DNA of 64,000 bases from Gnetum montanum (taxonomy: Eukaryota > Streptophyta > Gnetopsida > Gnetales > Gnetaceae): assembly GCA_015680685.1 (NCBI GenBank), contig MNCI01008018.1:45588-109587 (forward strand), given 5' to 3'. The notes under the pieces are model-generated. The model made no database searches. It was not told the DNA's origin and was given only the letters and a program-made list of their open reading frames with translations. A program made the position numbers and the translations under genes. Positions 35,857 through 47,080 of this stretch are shown here, piece after piece (positions within the stretch are counted from its first letter, which is position 1; each line of letters opens with the position of its first letter).

Positions 35857-36684
35857 TGATGAGCCGCGATATTGCGTACGTGATATCACATCCATGATAT
35901 CGCATCCGCCACGCGATATTGTGTACATGATATTGCGTCCTACCTCATCTTCTATAAATAAGAGGTGGCTTCCCTTGTTCAAGATAGTTAGACTTAGACC
36001 CTTAGCCAAACTCTTGCAGTCTTACCATTCCAGAGTTAGAATAATTCTTGTGTGCCCATAGTAGGAGTCATAGAGTGAACAGATCTTTATTCAAGAAATT
36101 TGTACTTGAGCATACATTTGTGTACGAAAATAAAGATGAACTTTATGATAAACCTTGCAGCATATAGATTAAGCTAAATAGTAATTAATTATTGTTGAAT
36201 GTTTAAATGCTTTCCTAGTTAATTAATCTCTCTCTCAACCTTTGACTCTTCTAGTTACATACACTCAGTACGACTGCTTCAAGCATGTGTGTAGCACTTG
36301 GTAACCCAATAATGATTAGTGTTTGGTAATCCCAGCAGCATTGCACTAGTTTAGGATGTGTGCGGTAAGTGGGAATGGATATTGGTGTTAGGAACAATTA
36401 GAACTTAATTAGTGAATAGTTAATGTAAGTTAGTCACTTAGTTCTCTTTACCTCCCCCTGTTAGCATAAGAAATTAAAAAGATAAAAGTTATAAAAATCA
36501 TATACCTCAAGCTTACTTAACCATACAACCGTAACAACACAAGTAAGTTTGGAAAGAAATCGATTGATTAACCTTGAGTGTTCCATTAAGGTGCGTAAGC
36601 ACTTAGTCCTTGGAGTTCGACCGGATCGCATGTGAAATGCTCGTATTCATATGGTTGAGTGTAGGCATACCTTGCCACTCATTA
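35857..36684 (+). repeat. 3' LTR of element H
   Basis: 828 bases, TGATGAG...CTCATTA. GATATC array at 35864-35940 is one motif longer than in the 5' LTR; TATA box 35953-35960; AATAAA 36129-36134. Otherwise matches 26907-27720 closely. Confidence 0.92.
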
Positions 36685-37960
36685 GTGGTCATGTTCTTCT
36701 TCTTCTAGCTCTAACTATGACTACAGAAGGCAAGACCATGATGGAGGTGACCAAAATGATCGAAAGAACCAAAATGACTAAAGGGACCATCGGGAAAGGC
36801 AAGATCAAGGGCACAGAAATTTAAGAGAGGCACATCCCTATGAACGAGGGGGCAGTAGAGGGCATTGTAGGCACCATGACCAAGGCCTCAAAGTATGCTT
36901 AATATTGCATGGGTAGTACAAACTCCAACAAAGCATGTGAAGGATAGTCAGATTAAAAGGTTAGACATTAACAATATTTCTGAATTTGAAAAAGATTATA
37001 ACTATGATCTGCAGAACCATCTCCAAGCTTTCCAAGATGTATGTGCCTTATAGAGCATAGAGAATAAGTGGTAGAAACTTAAGTTGTTCCCCAGGACACT
37101 CATCAAAGAAGTAGAGAACTAGCACTGATTCTTAGAGCCAGAATCTATCATATAATGGAGTACCATGCTGGAGTTTTTCAATGATAAATATCAAACATAC
37201 TTGAGAGTATCTAACCTAAGAAGGCAAATCCAAGAATGGAAATAAGGAACACATGAACCCTTGGATGCCACCATCTATCAATATTATTTCTTGATGCATA
37301 AATGTCATTGCCATGATTATGCTCAACTAGATCAACTTCGCCACATAGTAGATTGGCTTCAATCTAAACGAGGAGAACCCTTGGTGTACATGCCCAAGGA
37401 TGACTATTAGAATTGAGTATCCATCAAATACAACAAATAATTGAGTAGGTAGCCAAAGAGGAGGGTGAATTAAGAAAAATAGAAAGTGCAAAGGAATATA
37501 ATTGTGATCCTTCCATTCGCAAGAGGAAGGTTTTATTCTACAATAGGGAGGACAAGTCTGTACTTGATGAAATGATGAATAAGAAAACCTTGCCACTCTA
37601 GAAATTTCAGTATGAACTTATAGCCAAGCTTGATCAGTTATGGGACTCCATAGAAAGCAAATTTCAGGTTGTCCTCAAAATTTCTAAAGATTCTAGAGAA
37701 CAAGGTAGTAATCATGAGCACAGAGGATGCAAAGAAGCTAAACATGCCTATCACAAAGGTAAGGGAAATATTGCTGCTATAAAATAGGTCATGAATAATG
37801 AATCAGATGATGATGATGGGTGTGACATCTACTAGTATGAACATCCTAAGGGATGTTGCCCTATTGTGTCACACTTATAGGAGTCTGGTGTGTATGCCTC
37901 AAATCCACAACTAACACAAAGGTAAACATCCAGAAGATTACCTTATCCTCAAGGTAATTG
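36685..37960 (+). pseudogene. gag: Gag of element G, continuation after H
   Basis: Resumes the G frame after the H target duplication with an Arg/Asp/Gln-rich linker, then the capsid core: RLDINNISEFEK, QNHLQAFQDVCAL, KLKLFPRTLIKEVEN, WSTMLEFFNDKYQTYLRV (36960-37210), and a linker. The knuckle at 37821-37859 reads CDIY*YEHPKGCC, where the second Cys of CX2CX3HX4C is Tyr and a stop follows. More stops than in H, as expected for the older host element. Confidence 0.75.
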
Positions 37961-38302
37961 TAGGTAATTCTACCAATAGCAGTAATATTATCCAAGTGGA
38001 GCTCCACCACAACCTTACAAGCAGTATCACTAGTGGCGACAACCACAATCATGGACAATAGCACCACAAGGAAGCAATACCCTTACCAGTAGTTTGATCC
38101 AAATGGTTACTCCGTTTAGCAACCACTATCTCCACATGACTCCTCCAGTCATGCCTCTACTTTTTAACCTCACTAACACCCTTCTAATTATTACCAAACA
38201 CATTCTCCACAAGAAAGAAGGAATGTTACTTCTTACCCTTATCCTCGTCCTATCCCTACACATGCTCCTCCCACACCTGCATAGCTACCACCTACTCCAC
38301 CT

Positions 38303-39052
38303 ATGCAGGGTGAACTACTAGCTCAACTACAACAACGTAACACTATGAGGGCCATTAATCTAGAATCAGTTCATCAATTGAATGGGTTGAATAATCGATC
38401 AAAGAAAAGACCTTTCTTTTGGCCTTGTAGTCCACCTAAGCCCTCACATACACTTGTAGTTGACAACCCTGCTCCTACATCTTTCTCTATACTACACACC
38501 TTCGAGTCCCATTCAAACCAAAGTTTGTTGAGGATCCATACTATAATGCTCACTCGTACTATATTTGATTGGATTCATGCTAGAAACCTTCCAAAGAAAT
38601 TAGCCAATCCTAGAAGTTCATTGGTTTATTTGCAGATTGCTAGGAATGAATTGTGCAAGGCTCTTCTTGATTCAGTCTCTAATGTCAATTTAATTTCCCA
38701 TGAGATGTACACCACATGGAACCTACCTCCTCTCAAGAAGAGCAACATCAGATTAGAATTGGTAGACCAGTCTATCACTATTCCATTGGAACTAGTAGAA
38801 GACATTGTGATCACAGTCTATGGGTGGTCTTATCATGTCAATTTCCTAGTAATCAATGTGGAGAACTACAAAGGAGATTTTTCAATCCTCATGGGAAGGG
38901 CATGGCTAAGCACTATTGATGCAAGAATGGGCATCAGAGATCTTTCCATAGAAATATCTAAAGAAAATGTATTCAGAAAGATCAAGAAGAAGAGGGTTCC
39001 ATACATCATGTACAGCAATATTGCAATTGTGTGCAAAAACTCTAGGCTATAA
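38303..39052 (+). pseudogene. Gag tail and aspartic protease of element G
   Basis: 249 open residues: Pro/Ser-rich gag tail, then ALLDSVSNVNLISHEMY (active-site DSG changed to DSV), LPPLKKSNIRLELVDQS, ITIPLELVEDI, FSILMGRAWLST. Same layout as the H protease. The long open frame survives despite the mutated active site. Confidence 0.8.
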
Positions 39053-39294
39053 AACAAGAATCTATCTCTACATGCAAGTAGTGTGCGCCAGAAGAAAAAA
39101 TTCAAAGGTATTTGTATGCAATAGCCACAAAATAGGAGGGCACCCATTGGCTAACCACTAATTCTAAAAGTAGCACACTTTGCATGAAGCCAATTGAGAG
39201 CCTAACATGTGCATATGTCACGAGCATGGATGAACTAGAGCAAGTTCATCATCAAATCTTTGATGATACAAATGATGATCCTCACTAGGGAGAG

Positions 39295-40800
39295 TTGGAA
39301 ATTCTTAAAAATTTTAAACAAGAGCCCATTGAATTTAAAATGCTACCGACCAGAATGGAATATGTATTTTTGAAAAATGGAAAGCTATTCATAATCAATG
39401 TCAATCTTTCTCTAGAGCTTTTTCTTGGTCATATCTTAAACTCACAAGGATTGATCCTAGGATATGCCAACATTGCATATACATTGATCTGACCTTGAAG
39501 CCAAAAAGATAGCCACAGAGGTGATTGAACCTCAAACTAAAGTAAATCATCAAGGAGGAAATCAAGCAACTCCTCAAGGCAAGGTTCATTTATCCCATTG
39601 CAAATAGTGAGTGGGTTAGTCCACTCATAATCGTGCGAAAGAAAGGTGGCAAGTGGCAAGTTTGCATTGATTTTCAACTGCTAAATATGGCAACATTCAA
39701 AGATTAGTTTCTATTATCATTTATTGATCAAGTGCTAGACACAATATCTAGGCATTGCTACTATAGTTTTCTAGATGGTTATAGTGGCTATAACCAAATT
39801 CAAATTACACTAGAAGACCAAGCAAAGACAACATTCACAAGTTCCTGGGGGACTTTTTCATATCGTAAGATGCCATTTGGTCTATGCAATTCTCCTGCCA
39901 CATTTTAGTGCCTAGTTCTAAGGATTTTTCAACAGTAGATTGGTAGTGGTATGGAGGTCTTCATGAATGACTTCTCCACTTATGGAGCTACATTTGAGCA
40001 AGCCCTAGACTACCTTGAGAAAGTTTTAGAATAATGTGTTGAAACTAACTTACAACCTAATTGGAAAAAAATTCACTTAATGGTCCAAGAGGGCATTGTA
40101 TTGGGGCACAAAATATCGTAAGTAGAAATTGAGGTAGACCCTGAGAAAATATGGGTCATGCAAGGAATAACCCACTAGCCAAAAATAGTTAAAGATGTTC
40201 GATCATTCCTTGGACACATTGGCTACTATTAGTGATTCATAGAGAATTTTTCTAAGATCGTAAAACCATTGGTGGAACTGACAAAGAAAGATGCTCCCTT
40301 TGTCTAGACCGTAGAATGTGAAAAAGCATTCTAATAGCTGAAAGAGAAACTCGTACAGACTCCAATCCTACAAGCACCCGATTGGCCTAGATCATTTCAT
40401 ATCATGATAAATGCATCAAATTATGCCTGGGAAGTAATGCTAACATAATTAGATGCCAAGAAACATCCATACTACATACACTACACTATCCAAAGCATTG
40501 TAGGTGCATAATTGAGCTACACCATCATAGAAAAAGAGTTTATGGTAGTGGTGTTTGCTCTAGAAACGTTCAAGCATTATGTGCTTGGATACAAGGTGTT
40601 TGTGCACATGGACCATAATGTCATCTGCTTCCTAATGAATAAGCCAACAATGAGCCCCCATGTCATATGGTGACTGGTGATCTTGCAAGAATTTGATCTT
40701 ACAATAGTAGATCAAAAGGGCACTAAGAATGTGGTTTCTAATCACTTGTCTCAATTGTCCAATGAGCCAAAATGGTATGATGGCATTCTCACCTATCTTC
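39295..40800 (+). pseudogene. pol: Reverse transcriptase and RNase H of element G
   Basis: Motifs: LDGYSGYNQIQITLEDQAK (39770), YRKMPFGLCNSPATF (39862), VFMNDFSTYGA (39957; catalytic FMDDF reads FMNDF), SFLGHIGYY, KPLVELTKKDAPF (40205-40300), RNase H NASNYAWEVML, EKEFMVVVFALETF, HMDHNVICFLMNKP, and GTKNVVSNHLSQL (40390-40760). Numerous stops and frameshifts. Not functional. Confidence 0.82.
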
Positions 40801-40859
40801 TCACTCAAGAGATGCCACTGAGGTTGAACCACCAAGAAAAATAGTAAATTCTTCACCAA

Positions 40860-42010
40860 GTAAAACACTTCATGGAGATCAATGAACACCTCTATAAGGT
40901 GTGTGCCAATGACCTGGTTCACTGGTGTATCCCTCAAGATGCTCATGAAGGTCCTTGTGGAGGACACTATGCTAGGAGATGCATGGCCATTAAAATCTTG
41001 ATGGCAGGGTACTATTGGCCAACAATCTTCAGGAATGCTTACCATTACATTCAGTCTTGTGAATGATACCAATGAAATGGTGGAATGACTACTTGAATGG
41101 AGGGACCTCAATAATGGATTCAATCACTATAATCCTTTGACATTTGGGGCATTGATTTCATGGGTCCCATCATGTCCATGTCTAATGGAAAGGTGTACAT
41201 CATAGTTGTTGTTGACTATTATATGAAATGGGTAGAAGCAATAGCCATCATCGACTATACATCTTCTACTACTACTTAGTTTGTACAAAAAAAATGTTGT
41301 AAATAGGTTTGGTGTGCCACATGCATTAATTTCTAATAATGGAACTCACTTTATAGGCACTACTTTTCGGAAGCTCATGCAACACTTGGGGTTAAACATA
41401 AACTCACAACACCTTACCATCCCCAAGCTAATGGTCAAGCTAAGGTTACCAATAGGGAAATCACAAGAATACTAATAAGAATTGTTAGCAAGCATAAAAA
41501 AGGCTAGAGCACAAAACTCAATAATTGTTAGTAAGCATAAAAAAGGCTAGAGCACAAAACTCAATAATTCCGTTTGGGCCTACTACTCAACATGGAAACT
41601 TCCTATAGGCTATTCTCCCTATGAGCTTGTGCACGGAAAATTACCAACATTTCCTATTCAATCCAAGCTTTGTACACTTTCAACAATTTGTGACCTCAAC
41701 CTTAACTTAAGGCTAAATCTCAACCTGCTAGATGAAAACCAATTGGTAGCCCTATCATCTAACGAGTTACACAAGGCCTACAACACAAAGTTTCATGATC
41801 TAAAAATTAGAAAAGTTAAATTTCAACCAAGAGATAAGGTTCTCTACTAGAACCCCACACACGTACCTCAATGAACTAAGTTTTAAACATTGTGGGAAGG
41901 ACCTTACATCATTTATAAGACTTTTCCTTCTAGGCCACAATGATTTACAAACATAAGAGCCCAAACAAGAAACAACTGGTCAACATATAATAAATTAAAT
42001 TTTTCCATGA
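40860..42010 (+). pseudogene. Integrase of element G
   Basis: DAHEGPCGGHYARR and YYWPTIF (zinc finger, 40940-41030; CxxC largely lost), IDFMGP (41155), HALISNNGTHF (41320; the second catalytic Asp is Asn as in H), a core with QANGQ.KV near 41430, KFQPRDKVLY and TLWEGPYII (41820-41910). A 43-base tandem duplication (41482-41567) and several stops break it. Confidence 0.8.
41482..41567. repeat. 43-base tandem duplication in the G integrase
   Basis: TTGTTAG(C/T)AAGCATAAAA... to ...CTCAATAA is present twice head to tail with a single difference (C in the first, T in the second). Element H has one copy at this place, so the duplication arose in G. Confidence 0.9.
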
Positions 42011-44017
42011 GCATAAGCTAACTAATACAACAAAAGCCTCATCAGATGGACAACCATGCTCAATATTTTGAATCTCCTCCTTTTAACCTAGTCGTGGCAG
42101 GGATGGCCACCCATGTTAACCATATAAGCAACTCCTTAGTTTTTCAAATTTTTTGTTTTACACATTCTTTATTCTACATTTTTTTCATGTATTTAATCTT
42201 TTCTAATTTTTGTTTTACATCATTGTTAGTATATTTGATATTTCTTGACAATGTTACACTTTCTTTTATATTTTATTTTATTTGGTGTGATTTTCTAACT
42301 TTTTTTTAATAAGTGCTAGGTACATTGATAATGCATTGCTTGATGGTGGTATGTACTATTTTTGTTATTTGATTATTAGTGTCTAGTTTCTAGCTTTGAA
42401 TTTCATTATAGATGATTAAGACATGGTTTCATTTTCATGCAACAAGTAGTGAGTCCACAACATCCACCCATCCACAAACTCTATGATTTTCCTTATTTTG
42501 GAAATGTGTAGTCCCTTTTTCATTAATAAAACTTTAATAAATTTGTGACTTTGGTAGTTTCTAGAATTGGAAAGGATTCAAAGGTTTTAACAGGGAGTGG
42601 CTTCAAGGGGGTTCAATATTCTTTGTGCCTTTTTTTTGCCTAGGTGCATGTGTGTTTTCATGGATTTCTTACCGTTCCATGTCGATCAATAAAAGGAAGT
42701 TGAATAAGTCCTTGCATGGTGTGGTTCTCATCAAAAAAGAAAGAAAGAAGAGAAGATGAGAATTCAAAGCACACCCCTTGGACAAAATAAATGCATGTGT
42801 CTTTGCATGGTGTGGTTTCCATTTAAAAAAAACAAAACAAAATAATGGAATTTCAAATCACACCTCATAGACAACATAAACATGCTACAAGCACTGGTTA
42901 TGGGACTAATCCCCTCTAACTAAGGCCCTTCCTCACTTTCTACTTCTTTTTAAATAAAGAATGGTGGTTATTTTGTGGGAGCACTCTTGTGTCTTAAGAG
43001 ATAGATTGGTCTTAGAATGATGATGCAAAGTCACTAAATATGATTGGTTTTGATCTGGACTAAGGATGGATCCTATCAAGTCATTTAACCACAAAATCAT
43101 TAAGGGGCTTCATGTGACCTTAATTATGAACTCCATTCCACTCTCTCCCTCATCCATCTATGCTTTCCATATCTCACCTCACTATCAGTTTCATGTTTTG
43201 GTTTGATGTCTTGGTTTGATGTGTCGGAATTCTTAGTTAGTTTCTTCCAAGTTTTTGTACTTAACCTTCTATAACTAATAATCATCCATGGAGCCCATAG
43301 ACTCTTTGGTTTGAAGCTATGCAAGGGCATAAAGAGACCTATGCCTACTTTGGGAAGGACCCACTTGCATATCTTTTGGTTGGGTTAGTTAGGTTCTTTA
43401 CCCTTAGACACTCTTACAATCAAATTCTTTTTTTTTTATACAATGGTACATATCTTCACAACATTTTCAGTGAACTTTCCTTTTTATTATTTTGAATTCT
43501 TACGCCCTCTTCAAATATTTCCCTATGTTAAACTTTTTCAAATTAAATGGATTGATTATCTATTTTACCCTATTTTTTAGTCTTCCACTACTCAAGGAAC
43601 CAATCAACCACAATCACAATCTAGCTAAGTGTAACCATTGATGAGACAAGGCATTTAACACTTATGTGTTACACTTTTCATACTAATTCATGATTCTGTT
43701 GTGATTGTAGTGGGAAGCATGGACAAGGATGATGAATAAGTACCACACAATGAGGACTGTTTGTGATCGTTGGATCTCTTCTCTCTCATTCGTTAGCTGC
43801 CAAGAGGCATTGGATGTTAGTGTTATCCAAGGTGTTCACATTCCTTATCATGAACACCCAATTTTATAAAAAGATGTAACTTTGTATACTTGGTCACTCA
43901 AAGTCTGTCTATTCCATTTGAGTTAGCTTGTATGTCAATTAATAATCCCATACCTACCTAATATATTTTGTAAGGAACATTTTTCTCCTCTTTTACACTC
44001 AAGGACAAGTTTTCATT
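42011..44017 (+). other. 3' noncoding region of element G
   Basis: Matches the H 3' region in order (T-rich block, AACAAGTAGTGAGTCCACAAC, TTTGGGAAGGACCCACTTGC). No conserved ORF. Contains small local repeats around 42720-42850 (TTGCATGGTGTGG twice). Confidence 0.6.
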
Positions 44018-44031
44018 TAGTTGTGGGGGTA
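44018..44031 (+). other. Polypurine tract of element G
   Basis: TAGTTGTGGGGGTA immediately before the 3' LTR. Confidence 0.7.
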
Positions 44032-44843
44032 TGATAAAACACACTATTCATCTACTCCAATGTTGGGGTCTTGATGTGACGTCAAGTATCCAACATTGAG
44101 GGGTATACACTGGCCTATAAATATAGTGCATGGGCTCCCAATTTGACATTAATTTTTGGTCATTTTTAGTCAAAGTAGCGAAGCTCTTGCAATTTATTTT
44201 TTCCAAAGTGAAAATATTTTCTAAGTGCCTGCAGAAGGAGTCTAAGTGTGTATGGTTTTGTGTTCGAGCACTAATGTCCCTGAGCATAGTAGTGTGATGG
44301 GAATAAAATAAAATTTTTTGATAATCCTTGTAGCATAGAGACTATATTAATATTTCTTTTAATGCACTTTACTTTACTACATTTCAATTAAGCAATTTAT
44401 TTCTAGCAGTTAATGGATGCGATCATTACCACTTCGAGGATACATATAGTACTTGGTAACCTAGCAACACTTAACATTTGGTAGCCCAACAACACTATAT
44501 GTATTCAGGATGTGTTCAAGAAAGTGGGATGATTACTTGTGTTAGGCTAGATAGGGAGTAAACAAATTAGATTTTAAATTACTTCACTTTTCATTCTTGT
44601 TGTAGACGATCACATTTATAAAACATAAAACAATAAAAAATCATATATCTCAATTACACTTAAACCATACCCTTGAGTCTCACAAGTGTAGTTGGGAAGA
44701 CAACAAACATTCTCAATGCCCATTTCACTTCCTAGAAGAGTTAGTGTACTTTAGAATTATAGGTCCACAGAATTTAACTAGATCGCACATAAATGCCTTA
44801 GTGATTCATATGGTTGGGTGTAGGGGTACCTTGCCACTCATCA
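44032..44843 (+). repeat. 3' LTR of element G
   Basis: 812 bases, TGATAAA...CTCATCA, followed by the target duplication CCAAG. Its U3 array is about 30 bases shorter than in the 5' LTR (one motif missing); TATA box 44116-44123. Confidence 0.88.
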
Positions 44844-45010
44844 CCAAGAATCACATCATATTCTTTAAGATTCATCATTATAAGGTCATTTCTCAATTAG
44901 AGTCCCTAAATCTTCACTTTTTTTGAAGGAAAATTTTCATTATCCACTATTCCAAGTGAGTTAGTTGATTGAACCACTAGGGGAGGACACATAAGTATAA
45001 TATAAAAATC
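44844..45010 (-). pseudogene. Chromovirus-like protease remnant, smaller part (element F)
   Basis: Minus-strand reading ends NDLIMMNLKEYDVILG at the G insertion site. Removing G with one copy of CCAAG makes the frame run on at 25237 into a SKYEGCLDC-like stretch, the DVILGMDWL region of chromovirus proteases. So this is the same gene as 23540-25242. One stop lies next to the junction. Confidence 0.72.
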
Positions 45011-45799
45011 ATATCTCATTATTAGTTTCCTTCAATATACAATTAGAATAAAGATTAAGAACATAAAGATCTAAAGAACATGTGCTTCAATTATGCTCAA
45101 ACAAAAATAATTACATTAGAAGAATTAGTAGGAAAATTTTCCCACACTCCCAATGATTAGAAACATTCATAAATTTCTAAAGTCTTTCAAAACACATACA
45201 AAAGAAAAATAATTTATATCACAATTCAATTATGATCATAAGCCTCATAATAAGACTCATTTAAATCAAGGAGAAATAAAAATATTTTAATCTCATCCAA
45301 CTCTCACTTACTTTATAGCTTCCTCTCTTAAGCTCACTCAAACCCTCAAAGAATGAGCTCTATAATGTTCTTGAAATGCTAACTTAATGTTGTATCAAAA
45401 TATTCCCTTAATAGTATCTTGACATATCTCTTTAGCTTCCATGATATCTTTTTACATTTATTGTTATCCCTTTACATTCCAAAATATTATAGACTACAAG
45501 CTATTATAACTGGCATGAATTAGTAATCTCAAACTATGACTAGCATAACATAGAAATATTAAAATAATATATATTTTAACTTCCAATTATCACAAAATTG
45601 TCATTCTTTTCGTCATAATAGTCCACTACGAATAAACTATGAGTTTCACTTCCTCACATTAGTAAACCATGAGAAATAGGCATTACAAAAATGTATCCCT
45701 TTAAATCATGATTTCTGGAAACCATGTATCATTTGAAAAAAAAAGTAATTCCTAGGTAAACCATTTAAGAATTCTTAAAAGGGAATTTTAGATGATAAA
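45011..45799. other. AT-rich sequence, no gene seen
   Basis: Chromovirus gag would be expected here on the minus strand, but I cannot recognise it. Only short frames occur. Confidence 0.5.
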
Positions 45800-46032
45800 T
45801 CTCTAAGATTTGATGATTTTCCAATTGAATTTTTTAAGAAGCATTGCGACATTCTTGGAGATGATCTCTTTCATGTTTTCTAAAAAGTTATTAAAAGAGT
45901 TTTTCTTGGTAAAAAGTATTAATAAAGATATGATTTTTCTTCTTCCAAAGAATGGAGATATTCAAAATTTTGGTAATTAGAGTTCTATTATTCCTCTTAG
46001 AAACATATATAAAATTTTAGCTAAATACATGG
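45800..46032 (+). pseudogene. LINE (L1-type) reverse transcriptase, left part
   Basis: Reads DDFPIEFFKKHCDILGDDLFHVF, then FLLPKNGDIQNF, SIIPLRNIYKILAKYM. This is the PIEFFK...IPLIPK...RPISL..IYKILAK region of plant L1-type RT. The frame stops at the insertion of element J, whose target duplication CATGG is 46028-46032. Confidence 0.78.
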
Positions 46033-47066
46033 TGATGAGTGGTGAGGTATCCCTACACTCAACCATACGAAACGAGCGTAGCACGTGCGATCCGGTCGAA
46101 CTCCGCATACTAAATTCCTACACGCCTCATGGAACACTTAAGGTTAACCATTCTTTATCTTCCCAAACTTACTTGTAGTTGTCATGATGTATGGTTAAGT
46201 AAGTCCGAGGTATATGATTTTTATAGCTTTTTATGTTTTTCTCCTATGCTAACAGAGTGAAGGGTTGAGAAACTAATTACTAACTCTAACTAATGACTAA
46301 GTCTAAATTACCTAGCATCAGCATCCGTTCCCACTTACTGTACACACCTTGAACCGATGCAACCGTGGCTACCAAACGCTAATCGTCACTAGGATCACCA
46401 CGTGTATTGCACATGCTCGAAGTGGTCGTACTGAGGCACTTAACTAGGAGGAAAGGGTTGAGAGAATCTATCTAGCCTAAGTGCGATGAGTAGCTGATTC
46501 CTTGACTAATCGTACACATCTTGGTGCATGACTACCACTGGGATTACCAAGCGTAGATCCTGGATATGCCACTAGGTTACCAAGTAGTCACACTAGATGC
46601 TCGTAATCAAGTCGTACTCATACCATGTGCGATGAGTAGCTGATTCCTTGACTAACCGTACACATCCTTAGATGCTCGTAATCAAGTCGTACTCATACCA
46701 CATTCTAGGATTTTAAGGGTGAGAGAGAAAAAAATAAATAAAATCATATTCCATGCACTGCAAGGTTTATCCAGGAAGTTTGTCTTTATTGCCATACACA
46801 ACTTGTGTTTAGGTACAATGTTGCTCGAATAAAGATTCATTGACTTTAGGACTCCTACTGCAGACACATGGAAAATAATCTATCTCTGGAGTGATCAAAC
46901 TGCCAGAGTTTTCCTACTTCTAGCCCAGGATTGGAAATAAGGGGAGTGCTACCTCTTATTTATAGATTTGTTAGTGGACCGTGATATTGCGTACATGATA
47001 TCGTAGTGGACGACACGACATCGTGGCAGCTGCGATATCGCGGATCATGCGAATCGTATCTCATCA
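46033..47066 (-). repeat. 3' LTR of element J
   Basis: 1034 bases. Longer than the H LTR because of extra TTGGTA..CC(C/T)AGTGG-type repeats (46355-46590) and a segment duplication: AGATGCTCGTAATCAAGTCG occurs at about 46593 and 46672, and GCGATGAGTAGCTGATTCC at about 46484 and 46630. GATATC array at 46978-47050. Confidence 0.92.
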
Positions 47067-47080
47067 TACCCCCATGATTG
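47067..47080 (-). other. Polypurine tract of element J
   Basis: Plus-strand TACCCCCATGATTG; on the minus strand CAATCATGGGGGTA precedes the 3' LTR. Confidence 0.75.

Larger units (their letters stand above)
26907..36684 (+). mobile_element. Athila-like gypsy element H, nested in G
   Basis: 9.8-kb plus-strand element: LTR 26907-27720, primer site, gag-protease, RT, RNase H, integrase, long 3' noncoding region, polypurine tract, LTR 35857-36684. Flanking five bases are GTCGT (26902-26906) and GTGGT (36685-36689), a target duplication with one mismatch. The LTRs look over 90% alike by eye, so it is younger than G, as nesting demands. Gag and protease still lie in one frame over 3.0 kb with only point stops. 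Confidence 0.92.
25243..44843 (+). mobile_element. Athila-like gypsy element G (split by element H)
   Basis: Plus-strand element with LTRs 25243-26085 and 44032-44843, terminal TGATGAA/TGATAAA...CTCATCA, tRNA-Asp-type primer site, gag, protease, RT, RNase H, integrase and polypurine tract. The five bases before (25238-25242) and after (44844-44848) are both CCAAG, an exact target duplication. H (26907-36684) sits inside its gag. Without H it is about 9.8 kb. It is heavily decayed: RT FMDDF reads FMNDF, protease DSG reads DSV, integrase SDNG reads SNNG. Confidence 0.9.
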
